A program made the position numbers and the translations under genes. Below the pieces are notes generated by a model. That model worked only from the letters and a program-made list of their open reading frames with translations, searched no databases and was not told the DNA's origin. A stretch of 64,000 bases of DNA from DATBGZ01 sp036557785. GTDB taxonomy: Bacteria; Actinomycetota; Actinomycetes; Mycobacteriales; Micromonosporaceae. Location: positions 1 through 64,000 of the forward strand of contig DATBGZ010000016.1 of the NCBI GenBank assembly GCA_036557785.1. Reading direction: 5' to 3'. Below are positions 17,122-26,289 of this stretch, in pieces (position 1 is the stretch's first letter; each line of letters starts with the position of its first letter).

Positions 17122-17544
17122 CTAGCGATGCTCCCCGGTCGGCACTGGCTTCAGGGTGGCCCGGGCCTGGGCGAGGACCTTCTCGCCGCCGCAGGTGACG
17201 GTGAGCTCGACCTGCGCCGCCCCGTCGACGACCGTACGCACGGCACCCGCGACCACGACCTCGGCGCCGGTGTCGCCGTCGGGCACCACCACCGGACGGG
17301 TGAAGCGAACCCCGAACTCGATCACCCCATCGGCCCGCCCGGCCCAGGTGGCCAGCGCCCGACCCGCCAGCGCCATGGTCAACATCCCGTGCGCGATCAC
17401 TCCCGGCAGGCCGACCGAGTGGGCCACCTGATCGGAGAGGTGAATCGGGTTGTCATCACCGGAGGCGTCGGCATAGCGGACCAGGTCGGCCCTCGTGACG
17501 CGGTACGTCTGAGCGGGCAGTTCCTGCCCCGGCAGCAGTGTCAT
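17122..17544 (-). CDS. MaoC-family (R)-hydratase/dehydratase (HadB-like)
   Basis: Hot-dog fold hydratase subunit, 140 residues. The active-site hydratase 2 motif is present: YADASGDDNPIH (Asp and His catalytic pair) near residues 25-36, followed by GVIAHGMLTMALAGR. The ATG overlaps the stop of the upstream partner (ATGA), so the two are almost certainly co-translated as a heterodimer. The same position, between rpmG and tRNA-Trp/secE, is occupied by hadAB(C) of mycobacteria. The substrate here is unknown, since mycolic acids are not expected in this group. Confidence 0.88.
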   Translation of the reverse strand: MTLLPGQELPAQTYRVTRADLVRYADASGDDNPIHLSDQVAHSVGLPGVIAHGMLTMALAGRALATWAGRADGVIEFGVRFTRPVVVPDGDTGAEVVVAGAVRTVVDGAAQVELTVTCGGEKVLAQARATLKPVPTGEHR

Positions 17545-17942
17545 GGGGCGCCCCGCACGACCAGCCGGGTCCAGACGGAGACCACCGGTGCGCCGTGGGC
17601 ATCCGTGAGATCCGCTCGGGTGGTCACGAAGTCGTTGCCGCCGCGGGCCATCATCTCCTCGACCGTGCACACGCAGCTCAGCACGTCACCGGCGACCACC
17701 GGGCGGGTGTAGGCGAACCGCTGGTCGCCATGCACCACCCGGGAGTACTCGATGCCCAGATCGTCGATGATCACACGTCCGGCGGGCAGCGTGATCACGA
17801 TGGGAAACGTCGGTGGCGCCACCTCGTCCGGGTGGTCAGTGGCGCCGATGGCATCGGCGAACTCGCGGACCTTCTCCCGAGTGACGTGATACGGCCCGCT
17901 GGCCGGGAAGGCACGACCGACGAAGGAGGCGTCGAGGGCCAC
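17541..17942 (-). CDS. MaoC N-terminal-type dehydratase subunit (HadA-like)
   Basis: 133 residues, GTG start. FAS1-like/MaoC N-terminal hot-dog domain with GRAFPASGPYHVTREKVREF at the N-terminus and PPTFPIVI plus VHGDQRF in the core. It lacks the complete catalytic D-H motif of its partner, which fits a structural or substrate-binding subunit. Overlaps the following MaoC gene by 4 nt and lies just after rpmG. Confidence 0.88.
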   Translation of the reverse strand: MALDASFVGRAFPASGPYHVTREKVREFADAIGATDHPDEVAPPTFPIVITLPAGRVIIDDLGIEYSRVVHGDQRFAYTRPVVAGDVLSCVCTVEEMMARGGNDFVTTRADLTDAHGAPVVSVWTRLVVRGAP

Positions 17943-17954
17943 GACCGGCGGACG

Positions 17955-18122
17955 CTAGCGGGTCTCGCGGTGCGACGTGTGCTTGCCGCAGTGCGGGCAG
18001 AACTTGCGCAGCTCGATGCGGTCGGGGTCGTTGCGCCGGTTCTTCTTGGTGATGTAGTTGCGGTTCTTGCAGTCCGCGCACGCCATGGTGATCTTCGGAC
18101 GGATGTCGGTCGCCTTGGCCAC
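17955..18122 (-). CDS. rpmG: 50S ribosomal protein L33, zinc-ribbon type
   Basis: 55 residues from a GTG start. Four cysteines in two CxxC pairs (CADC at about 15-18 and CPHC near residue 43) show the zinc-containing C+ form. The flanking tRNA-Met/tRNA-Thr on one side and the MaoC pair on the other match other actinobacteria. The minus-strand ORF at 17836-18081 in another frame is only a shadow. Confidence 0.96.
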   Translation of the reverse strand: MAKATDIRPKITMACADCKNRNYITKKNRRNDPDRIELRKFCPHCGKHTSHRETR

Positions 18123-18181
18123 GGCCGTGTGCCTTTCCTTCTGCCCAGTGGGGTGGAGCTGCCGAGTGGGGTGGAGCTACG

Positions 18182-18257
18182 TGGTAGCGGTGGCCGGACT
18201 TGAACCGGCGACACAGCGATTATGAGCCGCTTGCTCTGCCATCTGAGCTACACCGCC
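18182..18257 (-). tRNA. tRNA-Met (anticodon CAT), elongator type
   Basis: 76 nt with encoded CCA. Anticodon loop CTCATAA. The acceptor stem begins with a G-U pair rather than the mismatched 1-72 of initiators, so I call it elongator. It is 60 nt upstream of rpmG. Confidence 0.95.
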
Positions 18258-18281
18258 TGGGGTCTGCCGTACGGCAAACTG

Positions 18282-18354
18282 AGCCCCCTTACGGAATCGA
18301 ACCGTAGACCTTCTCCTTACCATGGAGACGCTCTGCCGACTGAGCTAAGGGGGC
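18282..18354 (-). tRNA. tRNA-Thr (anticodon GGT)
   Basis: 73 nt, no encoded CCA. Acceptor stem GCCCCCT/AGGGGGC, anticodon stem TCTCC/GGAGA around ATGGTAA. Co-oriented with tRNA-Met and rpmG. Confidence 0.95.
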
Positions 18355-18456
18355 GCGCCACGCGCCGGCCGCCCATCCGGTCGCGCGGACGGCCCCGGTA
18401 AGACTACACGGCGGGCTTGCGGCGGTGAAATCAGATCCGGCGCCAGGTCGCGCGCC

Positions 18457-21096
18457 TCAGGGGACCGCGCGCAGCCAGCGGCCGTCGGTGGGGTGGTCCC
18501 CGTCGGTGCCGTTGCGCGGCTCGATCACCGTGACCGCCCCGGTCTCGCCGTGGACGCCGGCTGGTTCCTCCTGGCGTGTGGCGGCGAGCCACGCCTCGAA
18601 CCGCTCGAACGGCAAGGCCCGACTGAACAGGAAGCCCTGGCCCACCTCGCAGCCCAGGTCCTCGAGCAGGTTGACGGTCCGTTCGCTCTCGACCCCCTCG
18701 GCGACGCAGACCAGGCCGAGGTGTCGGGCCAGGCTCACCACCGCGCGGACCGTGGCGAGATCATCCGCGTTCGTCGCCATTCCCTGAACAAACGAGCGGT
18801 CGATCTTCACCTCGTGAAACGGCAGCCGGCGAAGATAGGACAGCGACGCGTTGCCGGTCCCGAAGTCGTCCACGGCGAGGCGAACGCCGGCGTCGGCGAG
18901 GCGCTTGAGGTTGGCCAGGGAACGCTCGGGCTCGCCCACCATGCTGTCTTCGCGGATCTCCAGCGTGACCAGGTGAGCAGGCACGCCGAACTCGTTGAGC
19001 AGAGCCGCCACGTGCCGCGGGAAGGCCGGGTCGACGATCGTCCGGAACGAGAGGTTCACCGCGACGGGCAGCTCGCGCCCGGCGTCCAGCCAGGTCCGGG
19101 CCCGGCGCAGACCCTCGCGGAGCACGAGATCGGTGATCCGGCCCAGTTGTCCCGTGTGCTCGGCGACCGCCACAAAGTCGCGCGGCGGCACCGAGCCGTA
19201 GGCCGGGTGCTCCCATCGGGCCAGGCACTCGACACCCACCACCCGGCGGTCCGGCAAGGCGACCATCGGCTGGAAGTGGACCTCGATCGCGTCGTCCGCG
19301 CGCCCGCCGTTGCCCGCCCAGGACTCCGCCGGCCCGGTTTCGCCGTCGCCGAGCGCGCGTCGCAGGTCGGCGGCGAGTTCCAAGCGCAGCGATGACCGGG
19401 CGGTCAGGCTGGGCCGGAACAGATGCACCTGGGTGCCGAACTGCTTGGCCGACTGGGCCGCGAGATCTGCCCGCCGGACCAGTACGTCCGGTTCGCTGGC
19501 GTGGTCGGGATGGACCGCGACGCCGACCGCGACGTTGACCTCGAGCGTCGCCTCGCCGACCCGCATCGGCTGCTGGATCGCGGCGCGCAGGCTTCCCGCG
19601 AGCGCGACGGCGGCCGGCGCGTCGGGCAGCCGGAGCGTGACGAGGAACTCGTCACTGCCGCTGCGGCCGACCAGAGCCGCGGCGGGTGCGAGATTGCGCA
19701 GTCGGCTCGCCACCTCCCGGAGCAGCTCGTCACCAGCATCGTGGCCGAACGCGTCGTTGACATCCCGCAGTCCCTCGACATCGATCGAGAGCACGGCCAC
19801 GACCTCGCCCGGCGTCCGGACCCGTACGGCTTCCTCAAGCTGGGCCAGCACCCGCCGCCGGTTCGGCAGGCGGGTCAGCGCGTCGTGGTAGGCGTCGAAG
19901 CGCAGCCGATCGACCAGGCGGGAGTTCTCCACGGCCACGGCGGCGTGCGCGGCCAGGGTCTGCAACAGGCGTACGTCGTCCGGACCGAAGAAGGCCCGCT
20001 CACCAAGCCGTCCGACGACCTCCAGGCTGCCGATCACGGCGGAGCCGGAGCGCAGCGGCACGACGATCGCGTCCTTGATCCCGCTGCCCCGCAAGAGCGC
20101 CCGCAGAGCCGACTCGCCAACCTTGGGACCCACCACGACCGTCGTCCCGTCGGCCACGGCGCGCTCGCGCAGCATCGGCGGTGTCGGGCTCTGGTCCAGC
20201 AGACCCGACGAGTCGACCCGGGCGGTGAGCAGAGTCTGCGGGTAGCGACCGTCCGCCGGCAGCCAGAGCGTGGCGTACTCGGCCTGCAACAACTCGCGCA
20301 CGCGGCCGAGCAGCACGTCCGGCAGGGTGCCGTTGCGGCCCGCGTCGGAGAGCTGCTGGGTCAGCTCGTAGAGCTCGGTCAGGCTACGGTGCTGCCGGGA
20401 GAACTGCGCGTACGACCGGTAGGCGACCACGAGCAGTGCGGTCAACCCCGCGAGCAGGACGATCGACCACGGCTCGCCCTGCAGCACCTTCAACACGATC
20501 AGGGCGACCAGGATGTTCGCCGCGGCGACCACGAGCACCGAGGTTGAGGCGCGGACGAGGTTGCGCACGGGCGGGATGCCCTGCACCAGGCAGATCACGC
20601 CGATGACCGCCACCACGGAGATCACGGAGTAGGCGAAGACGGCGACCGCGAGCACGACCCACGTGCGGGGCGTGACGGCAGGATAGGTGGGGAATCGCGC
20701 CGAGATCAGCGCGGCGACCGTGGTCGCGAGGCTCACCGCGACCACGTTGTAGACGACCTTGACGATCGAGTTGCGCTGGATCAGTTGGACGATGAGGCAG
20801 CCGATCGCCCGCACGGCCACCACCGTGATGGGGGACAGGTAGAACAGCGCGAGCAGGAGTACGACCTCGCCGACGGTGACGCTCACCGAATGCCGGCGCA
20901 CCTCGAAGGACAGGACGATCGCCTGCGACAGCACAACGAGCACGAGGTAGAGCAGCGCCGTCGCGATTTCGTGGGGACTGAACGTATGCCGTCCACCGAG
21001 CCCGACGATGAGCACCGCGGTGAGGATGCCCAACGGGATGGATAGGTAGTACGCATACCACTGGGGCCGGCCCCGGGACGCGTTCAGCCGCGCCAC
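18457..21096 (-). CDS. Membrane GAF-GGDEF-EAL protein (c-di-GMP turnover)
   Basis: 879 residues from the GTG at 21096, chosen for the GAGGGGG site just upstream. Layout: about seven membrane helices (1-235), a GAF domain (about 250-400), GGDEF (about 405-560), EAL (about 600-850). The GGDEF loop reads GSDEF and the RxxD inhibitory site is missing, so cyclase activity is doubtful. The EAL domain keeps the metal and catalytic residues (ECL for EAL, VNLS, LEIRE, DDFGTG, KIDRSF, AEGVES, GQGF), so phosphodiesterase activity is likely. The DDFGTGNASLSYL loop is canonical. It stands alone behind tRNA-Thr. Confidence 0.92.
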   Translation of the reverse strand: MARLNASRGRPQWYAYYLSIPLGILTAVLIVGLGGRHTFSPHEIATALLYLVLVVLSQAIVLSFEVRRHSVSVTVGEVVLLLALFYLSPITVVAVRAIGCLIVQLIQRNSIVKVVYNVVAVSLATTVAALISARFPTYPAVTPRTWVVLAVAVFAYSVISVVAVIGVICLVQGIPPVRNLVRASTSVLVVAAANILVALIVLKVLQGEPWSIVLLAGLTALLVVAYRSYAQFSRQHRSLTELYELTQQLSDAGRNGTLPDVLLGRVRELLQAEYATLWLPADGRYPQTLLTARVDSSGLLDQSPTPPMLRERAVADGTTVVVGPKVGESALRALLRGSGIKDAIVVPLRSGSAVIGSLEVVGRLGERAFFGPDDVRLLQTLAAHAAVAVENSRLVDRLRFDAYHDALTRLPNRRRVLAQLEEAVRVRTPGEVVAVLSIDVEGLRDVNDAFGHDAGDELLREVASRLRNLAPAAALVGRSGSDEFLVTLRLPDAPAAVALAGSLRAAIQQPMRVGEATLEVNVAVGVAVHPDHASEPDVLVRRADLAAQSAKQFGTQVHLFRPSLTARSSLRLELAADLRRALGDGETGPAESWAGNGGRADDAIEVHFQPMVALPDRRVVGVECLARWEHPAYGSVPPRDFVAVAEHTGQLGRITDLVLREGLRRARTWLDAGRELPVAVNLSFRTIVDPAFPRHVAALLNEFGVPAHLVTLEIREDSMVGEPERSLANLKRLADAGVRLAVDDFGTGNASLSYLRRLPFHEVKIDRSFVQGMATNADDLATVRAVVSLARHLGLVCVAEGVESERTVNLLEDLGCEVGQGFLFSRALPFERFEAWLAATRQEEPAGVHGETGAVTVIEPRNGTDGDHPTDGRWLRAVP

Positions 21097-21180
21097 CGCG
21101 TCCCCCTCGCACACCAGACGCGGCGGCCCTCGATCGGCGCACCCGCCGTCATGCGGCGCGCTGTCGCCTCGGTGGGCCGG

Positions 21181-21300
21181 TCAGGTCCACGTGATCTCGG
21201 ACAGTGACACAGAACCCCAGACAAGGACGGTGAACGCCGCCACGATCGCGAGCGCCACCGCCACTCGGGCCACGGTGCGGCGCCTCAGGCCCCTACGCAT
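21181..21300 (-). CDS. Possible small single-pass membrane peptide
   Basis: 39 residues: a basic start (MRRGLRRR), one hydrophobic helix (about residues 12-30) and a short acidic tail. A GGGAG motif lies about 8 nt before the ATG. It is upstream of the GAF-GGDEF-EAL gene on the same strand. I do not recognise it; coding status is uncertain. Confidence 0.35.
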   Translation of the reverse strand: MRRGLRRRTVARVAVALAIVAAFTVLVWGSVSLSEITWT

Positions 21301-21592
21301 CTCGGACTCCCATCGACCATCACCTGTGACGAACCCAGGGATAGGAGGATGCTGCCACACCGCAGGGCTCGCGCCTACCCATGAACGGCCGGAAGCAACG
21401 CCCGTAGCCAAAGTCTGACCGTTCGACCCATCCGGCGGCGCAGACCCCCTGCGGTCGCTACCGTCCGTGAAGATCAGGCGTACGGAACGTTTGCATCAGC
21501 ATCGGGGCGGCGTGGCCGGCTCCAGGTCGCCATCTCAGGATGTGGAAACCGGTGCCGGATCGCGAAACAGCACTGCAGGAGAAAACTCCGGC

Positions 21593-22126
21593 CTACGGCG
21601 ACGGGCAGGAGCGGTCCTGGTCGAACTGCTGGGTCGAAATGTAGGCGCCGCCGAACGATATCTGGTCGCCCATCTCGTGAAGTGTGAAGCCGACAGCCGA
21701 ATAACCACCGCTGCCGGCCAGCGTCACCCGCGCGACGTAGTACGTCTGATCGTCCAGATCGCCGGCCAACGGCACGTCTTCGGTTCCTCCCGAGGGGGTC
21801 TGCCCGACGATGAACGTCGTCGCGGTCGTCGGCGAGGCAAAGGTCGCCCTCCAGACGGCTGGTTCATGCTCGCGCACAAGATGGCCTTTCTGGTCCGCGG
21901 GCCGGAGAACTTCGATGGCGGTGATCTGGACCGGCGTACAGCTGACGTAGAGAATCTGGACCTGCCCGCCGGACAAGAGCACGGCGAGCCGAGGAGGATT
22001 GATTGGATCCGACGGAAAGAACTGGCACCCGGTCAGCGCGACAGTCGCGCAGAACGCGACCAGGACGCTCGTCACCCGACGGCGTCCGCGCGACGTGCCG
22101 CGAGTGTGCGTGCTCACTGCGACCAT
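21593..22126 (-). CDS. Putative lipoprotein
   Basis: 177 residues. A twin-arginine-free, basic N-terminus is followed by a hydrophobic stretch and the lipobox LTGC (Cys34), so the mature protein is probably membrane-anchored outside the cell. The mature part is rich in beta-type sequence with no recognised domain; it has two further cysteines (Cys63 and Cys174) that could pair. The 3'-neighbouring gap 21412-21592 contains nothing recognisable. Longer in-frame starts would enter the tRNA-Tyr gene. Confidence 0.75.
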   Translation of the reverse strand: MVAVSTHTRGTSRGRRRVTSVLVAFCATVALTGCQFFPSDPINPPRLAVLLSGGQVQILYVSCTPVQITAIEVLRPADQKGHLVREHEPAVWRATFASPTTATTFIVGQTPSGGTEDVPLAGDLDDQTYYVARVTLAGSGGYSAVGFTLHEMGDQISFGGAYISTQQFDQDRSCPSP

Positions 22127-22201
22127 GCACGCATGGTGAACCAGGAGTGTCACGAAACGGCCCCCGCCCGCGTGGCGCGGGTCAGGGGCCATTCGACACG
22201 G

Positions 22202-22285
22202 TGGTGGCGGGTCGAGGATTCGAACCTCGGTAGCTTTCGCGACAGATTTACAGTCTGCTCCCATTGGCCGCTCGGGCAACCCGCC
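22202..22285 (-). tRNA. tRNA-Tyr (anticodon GTA)
   Basis: 84 nt including encoded CCA. Class II tRNA with a long variable arm. Acceptor stem GGCGGGT/ACCCGCC, anticodon loop CTGTAAA, T-arm AGGTTCGAATCCT. Confidence 0.96.
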
Positions 22286-22480
22286 ATGAGTGCCAGCACG
22301 CCGGCACAGCAGCCCAGACAGGATACGGCACGATCGACGGGGTCCGCAGACGGGTATCGGGCTGCTCCGGCACCCGCTCGCACCGGGAGGTGTTGAGCCG
22401 GCCAGGCCTGACTCAGCGGTAGCGTCGTCGGGTAAACCCCGTGCGTACCAGCAACACCCGTCCGTCACCCGGGAGGCGAC

Positions 22481-22975
22481 ATGGCCGACACGTCCTCGTT
22501 CGACATTGTCAGCAAAGTGGACCGCCAGGAGGTCGACAACGCCCTGAACCAGACCGCGAAAGAGCTGGCGCAGCGCTTCGACTTCCGGGGCACCAACGCC
22601 AGCATCGCGTGGGCCGGCGAGTCGGCGGTCACGCTCAAGGCCGACACCGAAGACCGCGTGAAGGCGGCACTGGACGTCTTCAAGGAGAAGCTGGTCAAGC
22701 GCCAGATCTCGCTGAAGGCGCTCGACGCGCACGACCCCGCACCGTCCGGAAAGGGCCACAAGATCGACTGCACGATCGTGCAGGGCATTGACTCCGACAA
22801 GGCGCGGGTGATCTCGAAGAAGATCCGCGACGAGGGCCCCCGCGGCGTGCAGGCCCAGATCCAGGGCGACCAACTGCGGGTCACCGGCAAGAAGAGAGAC
22901 GACCTGCAGGCCGTCATCGCCCTGCTGCGCGCCGAAGACTTCGGCATCGCCCTGCAGTTCACCAACTACCGCTAG
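22481..22975 (+). CDS. yajQ: YajQ-family nucleotide-binding protein
   Basis: 164 residues, the normal length for UPF0234/YajQ. It begins ADTSSFDIVSKVD and ends QFTNYR, with the two ferredoxin-like halves of the family. The Xanthomonas member binds cyclic di-GMP and acts with a transcription factor; whether the actinobacterial one does is not known. GGGAGG ribosome binding site precedes the ATG. It lies a few genes from a c-di-GMP turnover protein. Confidence 0.93.
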   Translation: MADTSSFDIVSKVDRQEVDNALNQTAKELAQRFDFRGTNASIAWAGESAVTLKADTEDRVKAALDVFKEKLVKRQISLKALDAHDPAPSGKGHKIDCTIVQGIDSDKARVISKKIRDEGPRGVQAQIQGDQLRVTGKKRDDLQAVIALLRAEDFGIALQFTNYR

Positions 22976-23019
22976 CGGCACCGGGCCGCGGCAGGTCGAG
23001 TGAGCAGCAAGACCGGTCG

Positions 23020-23973
23020 TCAGCCCGCGGCCGCGGTCTTGATGAGCGGCGCGTCCCGCGAGAGCTCCCGGAACCCGAGTCCGTAATACAGCCCGCGTGC
23101 GCTGGGATGCCCTGACGCTCCCAGGCAGACGACCGTCGCGTGAGTGGCGCCGGCTGCCCGCGCCAGATGCATCCCGTGTCGCATCATCGCCCTGGCCAGC
23201 CCGAGCCGCCGATAGTCCGGATGGGTTCCGACCGGCTCGAACTCGACGGTCTTGTTCACCTCGTCGAGCCACATGATCGTCGAGGACGCCATCGTTCCCT
23301 CCGGTGCCTCAACGAGGACGTGCAGGTCGCCGCGGTAGGCAGCCGTGCGCCGCACGTCTTCGTAGCTTTGGGCCGTGTACGACGAGGGAGTCCACGCTGC
23401 CACGTGGGCAGTGACCGCCGCCGCCGGTCCGGCCTCGTCGGCGGTGCGGAACCGGAACCCCGCCGGCAGCACGGGCCGCTCCACATCGGTGAGATCCCGC
23501 TCGTTGAGCTGGGTCCAGCTGCCGGTGTCGCCGAGTGCCTCCACATCGGTCTGGTATCCGTGCGCCGCCCACCGCCGCAACGCGAACTCGTCGGCGGTCG
23601 TCGGTAAGGCGGTGCGATCGAGGCCGGCCGCAACCCGGTCGTACCACTCGATCACTTCGTCGACCAGTCCGGCGTGGTCGGGATCGACCTGATAGCTCAG
23701 CGAGGCGCCGGTGACGTCCGTGACGGATCCGTCATTGCGCCTGACCTGGCGCGGAAGAAAGGCCCAGCCCCACGCCACCAGCTCGTCACCAGAGAACCAG
23801 AGCCGACGCGGCCAGGTCGAGGCGTACCGGGCGCACCCCTGGCCCCAGACCCAGGCCAGCTCTCCGTACGAAGCGTCGGCACTGATCAGCTCTGGGCGAC
23901 TGGCGGTGACGCGCTGTGCCAGACCCTGCATGAGCGGTATGTCCGCGCCGGTCAGGAGCTCGAAATCCGTCAT
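23020..23973 (-). CDS. GNAT-family acetyltransferase, two-domain
   Basis: 317 residues from ATG at 23973. The C-terminal half is a GNAT domain with acetyl-CoA-binding motif VGTHPDYRRLGLARAMM (about residues 245-261) and a typical ending GLYYGLGFRELSRDAPL. The N-terminal half (about 1-150) is a degenerate GNAT-like domain. The substrate is unknown. There is no strong ribosome binding site, so the start is moderately certain. Convergent with yajQ. Confidence 0.82.
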   Translation of the reverse strand: MTDFELLTGADIPLMQGLAQRVTASRPELISADASYGELAWVWGQGCARYASTWPRRLWFSGDELVAWGWAFLPRQVRRNDGSVTDVTGASLSYQVDPDHAGLVDEVIEWYDRVAAGLDRTALPTTADEFALRRWAAHGYQTDVEALGDTGSWTQLNERDLTDVERPVLPAGFRFRTADEAGPAAAVTAHVAAWTPSSYTAQSYEDVRRTAAYRGDLHVLVEAPEGTMASSTIMWLDEVNKTVEFEPVGTHPDYRRLGLARAMMRHGMHLARAAGATHATVVCLGASGHPSARGLYYGLGFRELSRDAPLIKTAAAG

Positions 23974-24026
23974 GGCCCGCCACTGTGCCAGGAATCGGCA
24001 AAGCGGACGAACCGATTTCCGCCGGA

Positions 24027-24908
24027 CTAGCGGGAGTACTGGATGGGACCCGAGTTGCGGGCCATGTCCTCGAGGCGGGCGATGCGCTGCTCCATCGGCG
24101 GGTGCGTGGAGAAGAGGCTGCGCAGGCCACCCGCGCGGAAGGGGTTGGCGATCATGAGGTGCGCGGTGCTCGTGAGCTGGCCGTCTGCCGGCAGGGGCAT
24201 GGCCTTCGTCCCCGCGTTGATCTTGCGCAGGGCGCTGGCCAGGGCGAGCGGGTCGTTGCTGAGCTGCGCGCCCGAGGCATCCGCCTGGAACTCCCTGCTC
24301 CGGGAGATAGCGAGCTGGATGATCGACGCAGCGATCGGACCAAGGATGAGCATGAGCAGCATGCCCGCCAGGCCGGGTCCGTCGTCGTCGTCCGAGCGCC
24401 CGATGGGGATGAACCACGCGAGCTGGGCCAGCATCGTGATGATGCCGGCGAGCGCCGCGGCTACCGACGAGATGAGGATGTCCCGGTTGTAGACGTGGGA
24501 CAGCTCGTGCCCGATCACGCCACGCAGTTCCCGCCGGTCGAGCATGCCGAGGATGCCCTGGGTCACGCAGACGGCCGCGTTCTGGGGGTTGCGCCCCGTC
24601 GCGAACGCGTTGGGCTGGGGCGTCGGCGAGACGTACAGCCGTGGCATGGGCTGCTTGGCCTGGGTAGCCAGCTCCCGCACGATCGCGTAGTACTCCGGCA
24701 TCTGGGCCTCGGTGACCGGAACCGCGCCCATGGTGCGCAGTGCGATCTTGTCGGAGTAGAAGTACGTGGCCGCGTTCATGCCGAGCGACACGAGAACCGC
24801 GATCACCAGGCCGGTGGTGCCGCCGAACCAGTAGCCGACGAGCAGGATCAGCCCGCTCAGCAGGCCGAGCAGCGCCGCCGTCTTCAGGCCGTTGTGATGC
24901 CCATGCAT
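24027..24908 (-). CDS. htpX: Membrane metalloprotease HtpX
   Basis: M48-family zinc endopeptidase that degrades damaged membrane proteins. 293 residues, close to the family norm. Two N-terminal membrane helices (8-28, 32-50), the zinc motif HELSH (residues 134-138) with the third ligand in SREFQADASG, and two further hydrophobic segments (about 145-170, 182-205). Strong AAGGAGG site before the ATG. It is divergent from the LCP gene. Confidence 0.95.
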   Translation of the reverse strand: MHGHHNGLKTAALLGLLSGLILLVGYWFGGTTGLVIAVLVSLGMNAATYFYSDKIALRTMGAVPVTEAQMPEYYAIVRELATQAKQPMPRLYVSPTPQPNAFATGRNPQNAAVCVTQGILGMLDRRELRGVIGHELSHVYNRDILISSVAAALAGIITMLAQLAWFIPIGRSDDDDGPGLAGMLLMLILGPIAASIIQLAISRSREFQADASGAQLSNDPLALASALRKINAGTKAMPLPADGQLTSTAHLMIANPFRAGGLRSLFSTHPPMEQRIARLEDMARNSGPIQYSR

Positions 24909-25110
24909 CAGAAGCTCTCCTCCTTGCGGCGGGACATCCCGCACCCATTGGATTCCATAGTGCCGCGTCGAGCGGCGGCCGGCCCGCTGCGCACCTGAGA
25001 AAATCCTGGGAGCCGTGGACCGCCCCGGCCCCTGTTCGGGTGGCCGCCGCCCCAATACCGGATGAAAGCAGGACGGCGGCGCCACCAGCCGACGATTAGC
25101 ATTCGCCCGT

Positions 25111-26193
25111 ATGGGGGACGACCGGGACGGGACCGCTGTCGTCCCGCCTGTGGGCCAGACAGGCCAGGAACCCGGGCGTCGCCGCGGGCGGCGTTGGTTC
25201 TGGATCCTCGTCGTCACTGGCGCGCTCGTGCTCATCGGCTCCGGCGTCGTCGCATTCGGACCCACCCTTCTCCTGGACCGCTACGACAGCAAGGTCCAGC
25301 GGGCGGACATCCTCGGCGACATCCCCACACCGACGCCACCCCCCAACGCGCCGGTCGACCTGCGCCCGATGAACTTCCTCATCCTGGGCTCGGACTCGCG
25401 CTCGCCAGACGCCCGCGGCTTCGACGCCACCGGCGACCGCTCCGACACGATCATGATCGTGCACATCCCGGAGGGCCACCGGTCGGCATTCATCTTCTCG
25501 ATTCCCCGGGACAGCTACGTGTCCGTGCCTGCCACGGGCGACTGGCCGGGCGGAAAGAACAAGATAAACGCCGCGATGGCGTACGGCGGCGCGTCGGCCG
25601 CCGCACGGACCGTCTACGAGCTGACCAAGATTCCGCTCAGCGGCGCCTTCGTCGTCAACTTCGGCGGTATCCGCAGAATGGTCGAGGTGGTGGGCAAGGT
25701 CCACGTCTGCATCCCGTACACGGTCCACTCCACGTTCTCCAGCATGGTGTGGACAAAGGGGTGCCACGACATGGGTCCGGCGGAGACCGAGGAGTTCGTC
25801 CGCCAGCGCAAGGGGACCCCGGCCGGCGACTTCGCGCGGATGTACCAGCAGCAACTGGTCATCAAGGCGCTCGCCCGTCAGATCGCCAGCGCCGGCATGC
25901 TGACCAACCCGCTCAAGCTCGATCGGCTGATCAGCATCGCGGCCGAGTCGGTCACGGTCGACAAGAACACCGACCTGCGCACGCTGATCATGCAGCTCAA
26001 GGACATCCCGCCGGAGAACATCCAGACCGCCACGACGCCATGGTCCGGACTCGGCAGCGAGGCGGTCGGCTCGGTCGTGTACCTCAACATGCCGGCCGCG
26101 CAGGAGCTCTTCCAGGCCGTGATCGACGACCGTACGGACGCGTGGCTGACAGCGCACCCACAGGGCATCCCGAGCTGGAACCCGCCCGAGTAG
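25111..26193 (+). CDS. LytR-CpsA-Psr family cell-wall glycopolymer ligase
   Basis: 360 residues. A cytoplasmic basic N-terminus, one membrane helix (about 30-52), then the extracellular LCP domain (about 85-290) with the conserved DRSDTIMI, SIPRDSYV and KINAAMAYGG segments that bind polyprenyl pyrophosphate and Mg2+. LCP enzymes attach polymers to peptidoglycan. No Shine-Dalgarno; TAGCAT lies 8 nt before the ATG, suggesting a leaderless transcript. The canonical R-x-R of the RxRxDFxR segment reads RQRKGTPAGDFAR. Confidence 0.92.
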   Translation: MGDDRDGTAVVPPVGQTGQEPGRRRGRRWFWILVVTGALVLIGSGVVAFGPTLLLDRYDSKVQRADILGDIPTPTPPPNAPVDLRPMNFLILGSDSRSPDARGFDATGDRSDTIMIVHIPEGHRSAFIFSIPRDSYVSVPATGDWPGGKNKINAAMAYGGASAAARTVYELTKIPLSGAFVVNFGGIRRMVEVVGKVHVCIPYTVHSTFSSMVWTKGCHDMGPAETEEFVRQRKGTPAGDFARMYQQQLVIKALARQIASAGMLTNPLKLDRLISIAAESVTVDKNTDLRTLIMQLKDIPPENIQTATTPWSGLGSEAVGSVVYLNMPAAQELFQAVIDDRTDAWLTAHPQGIPSWNPPE

Positions 26194-26289
26194 GCTGCGC
26201 CCCGCGACACCATGTCCGGGCGGGGCGCCCTCGGGGACTGGTCGCCCCGACGTAGGCTCGGAACGGTATTGCCCCAAGGAGGCTCGACA

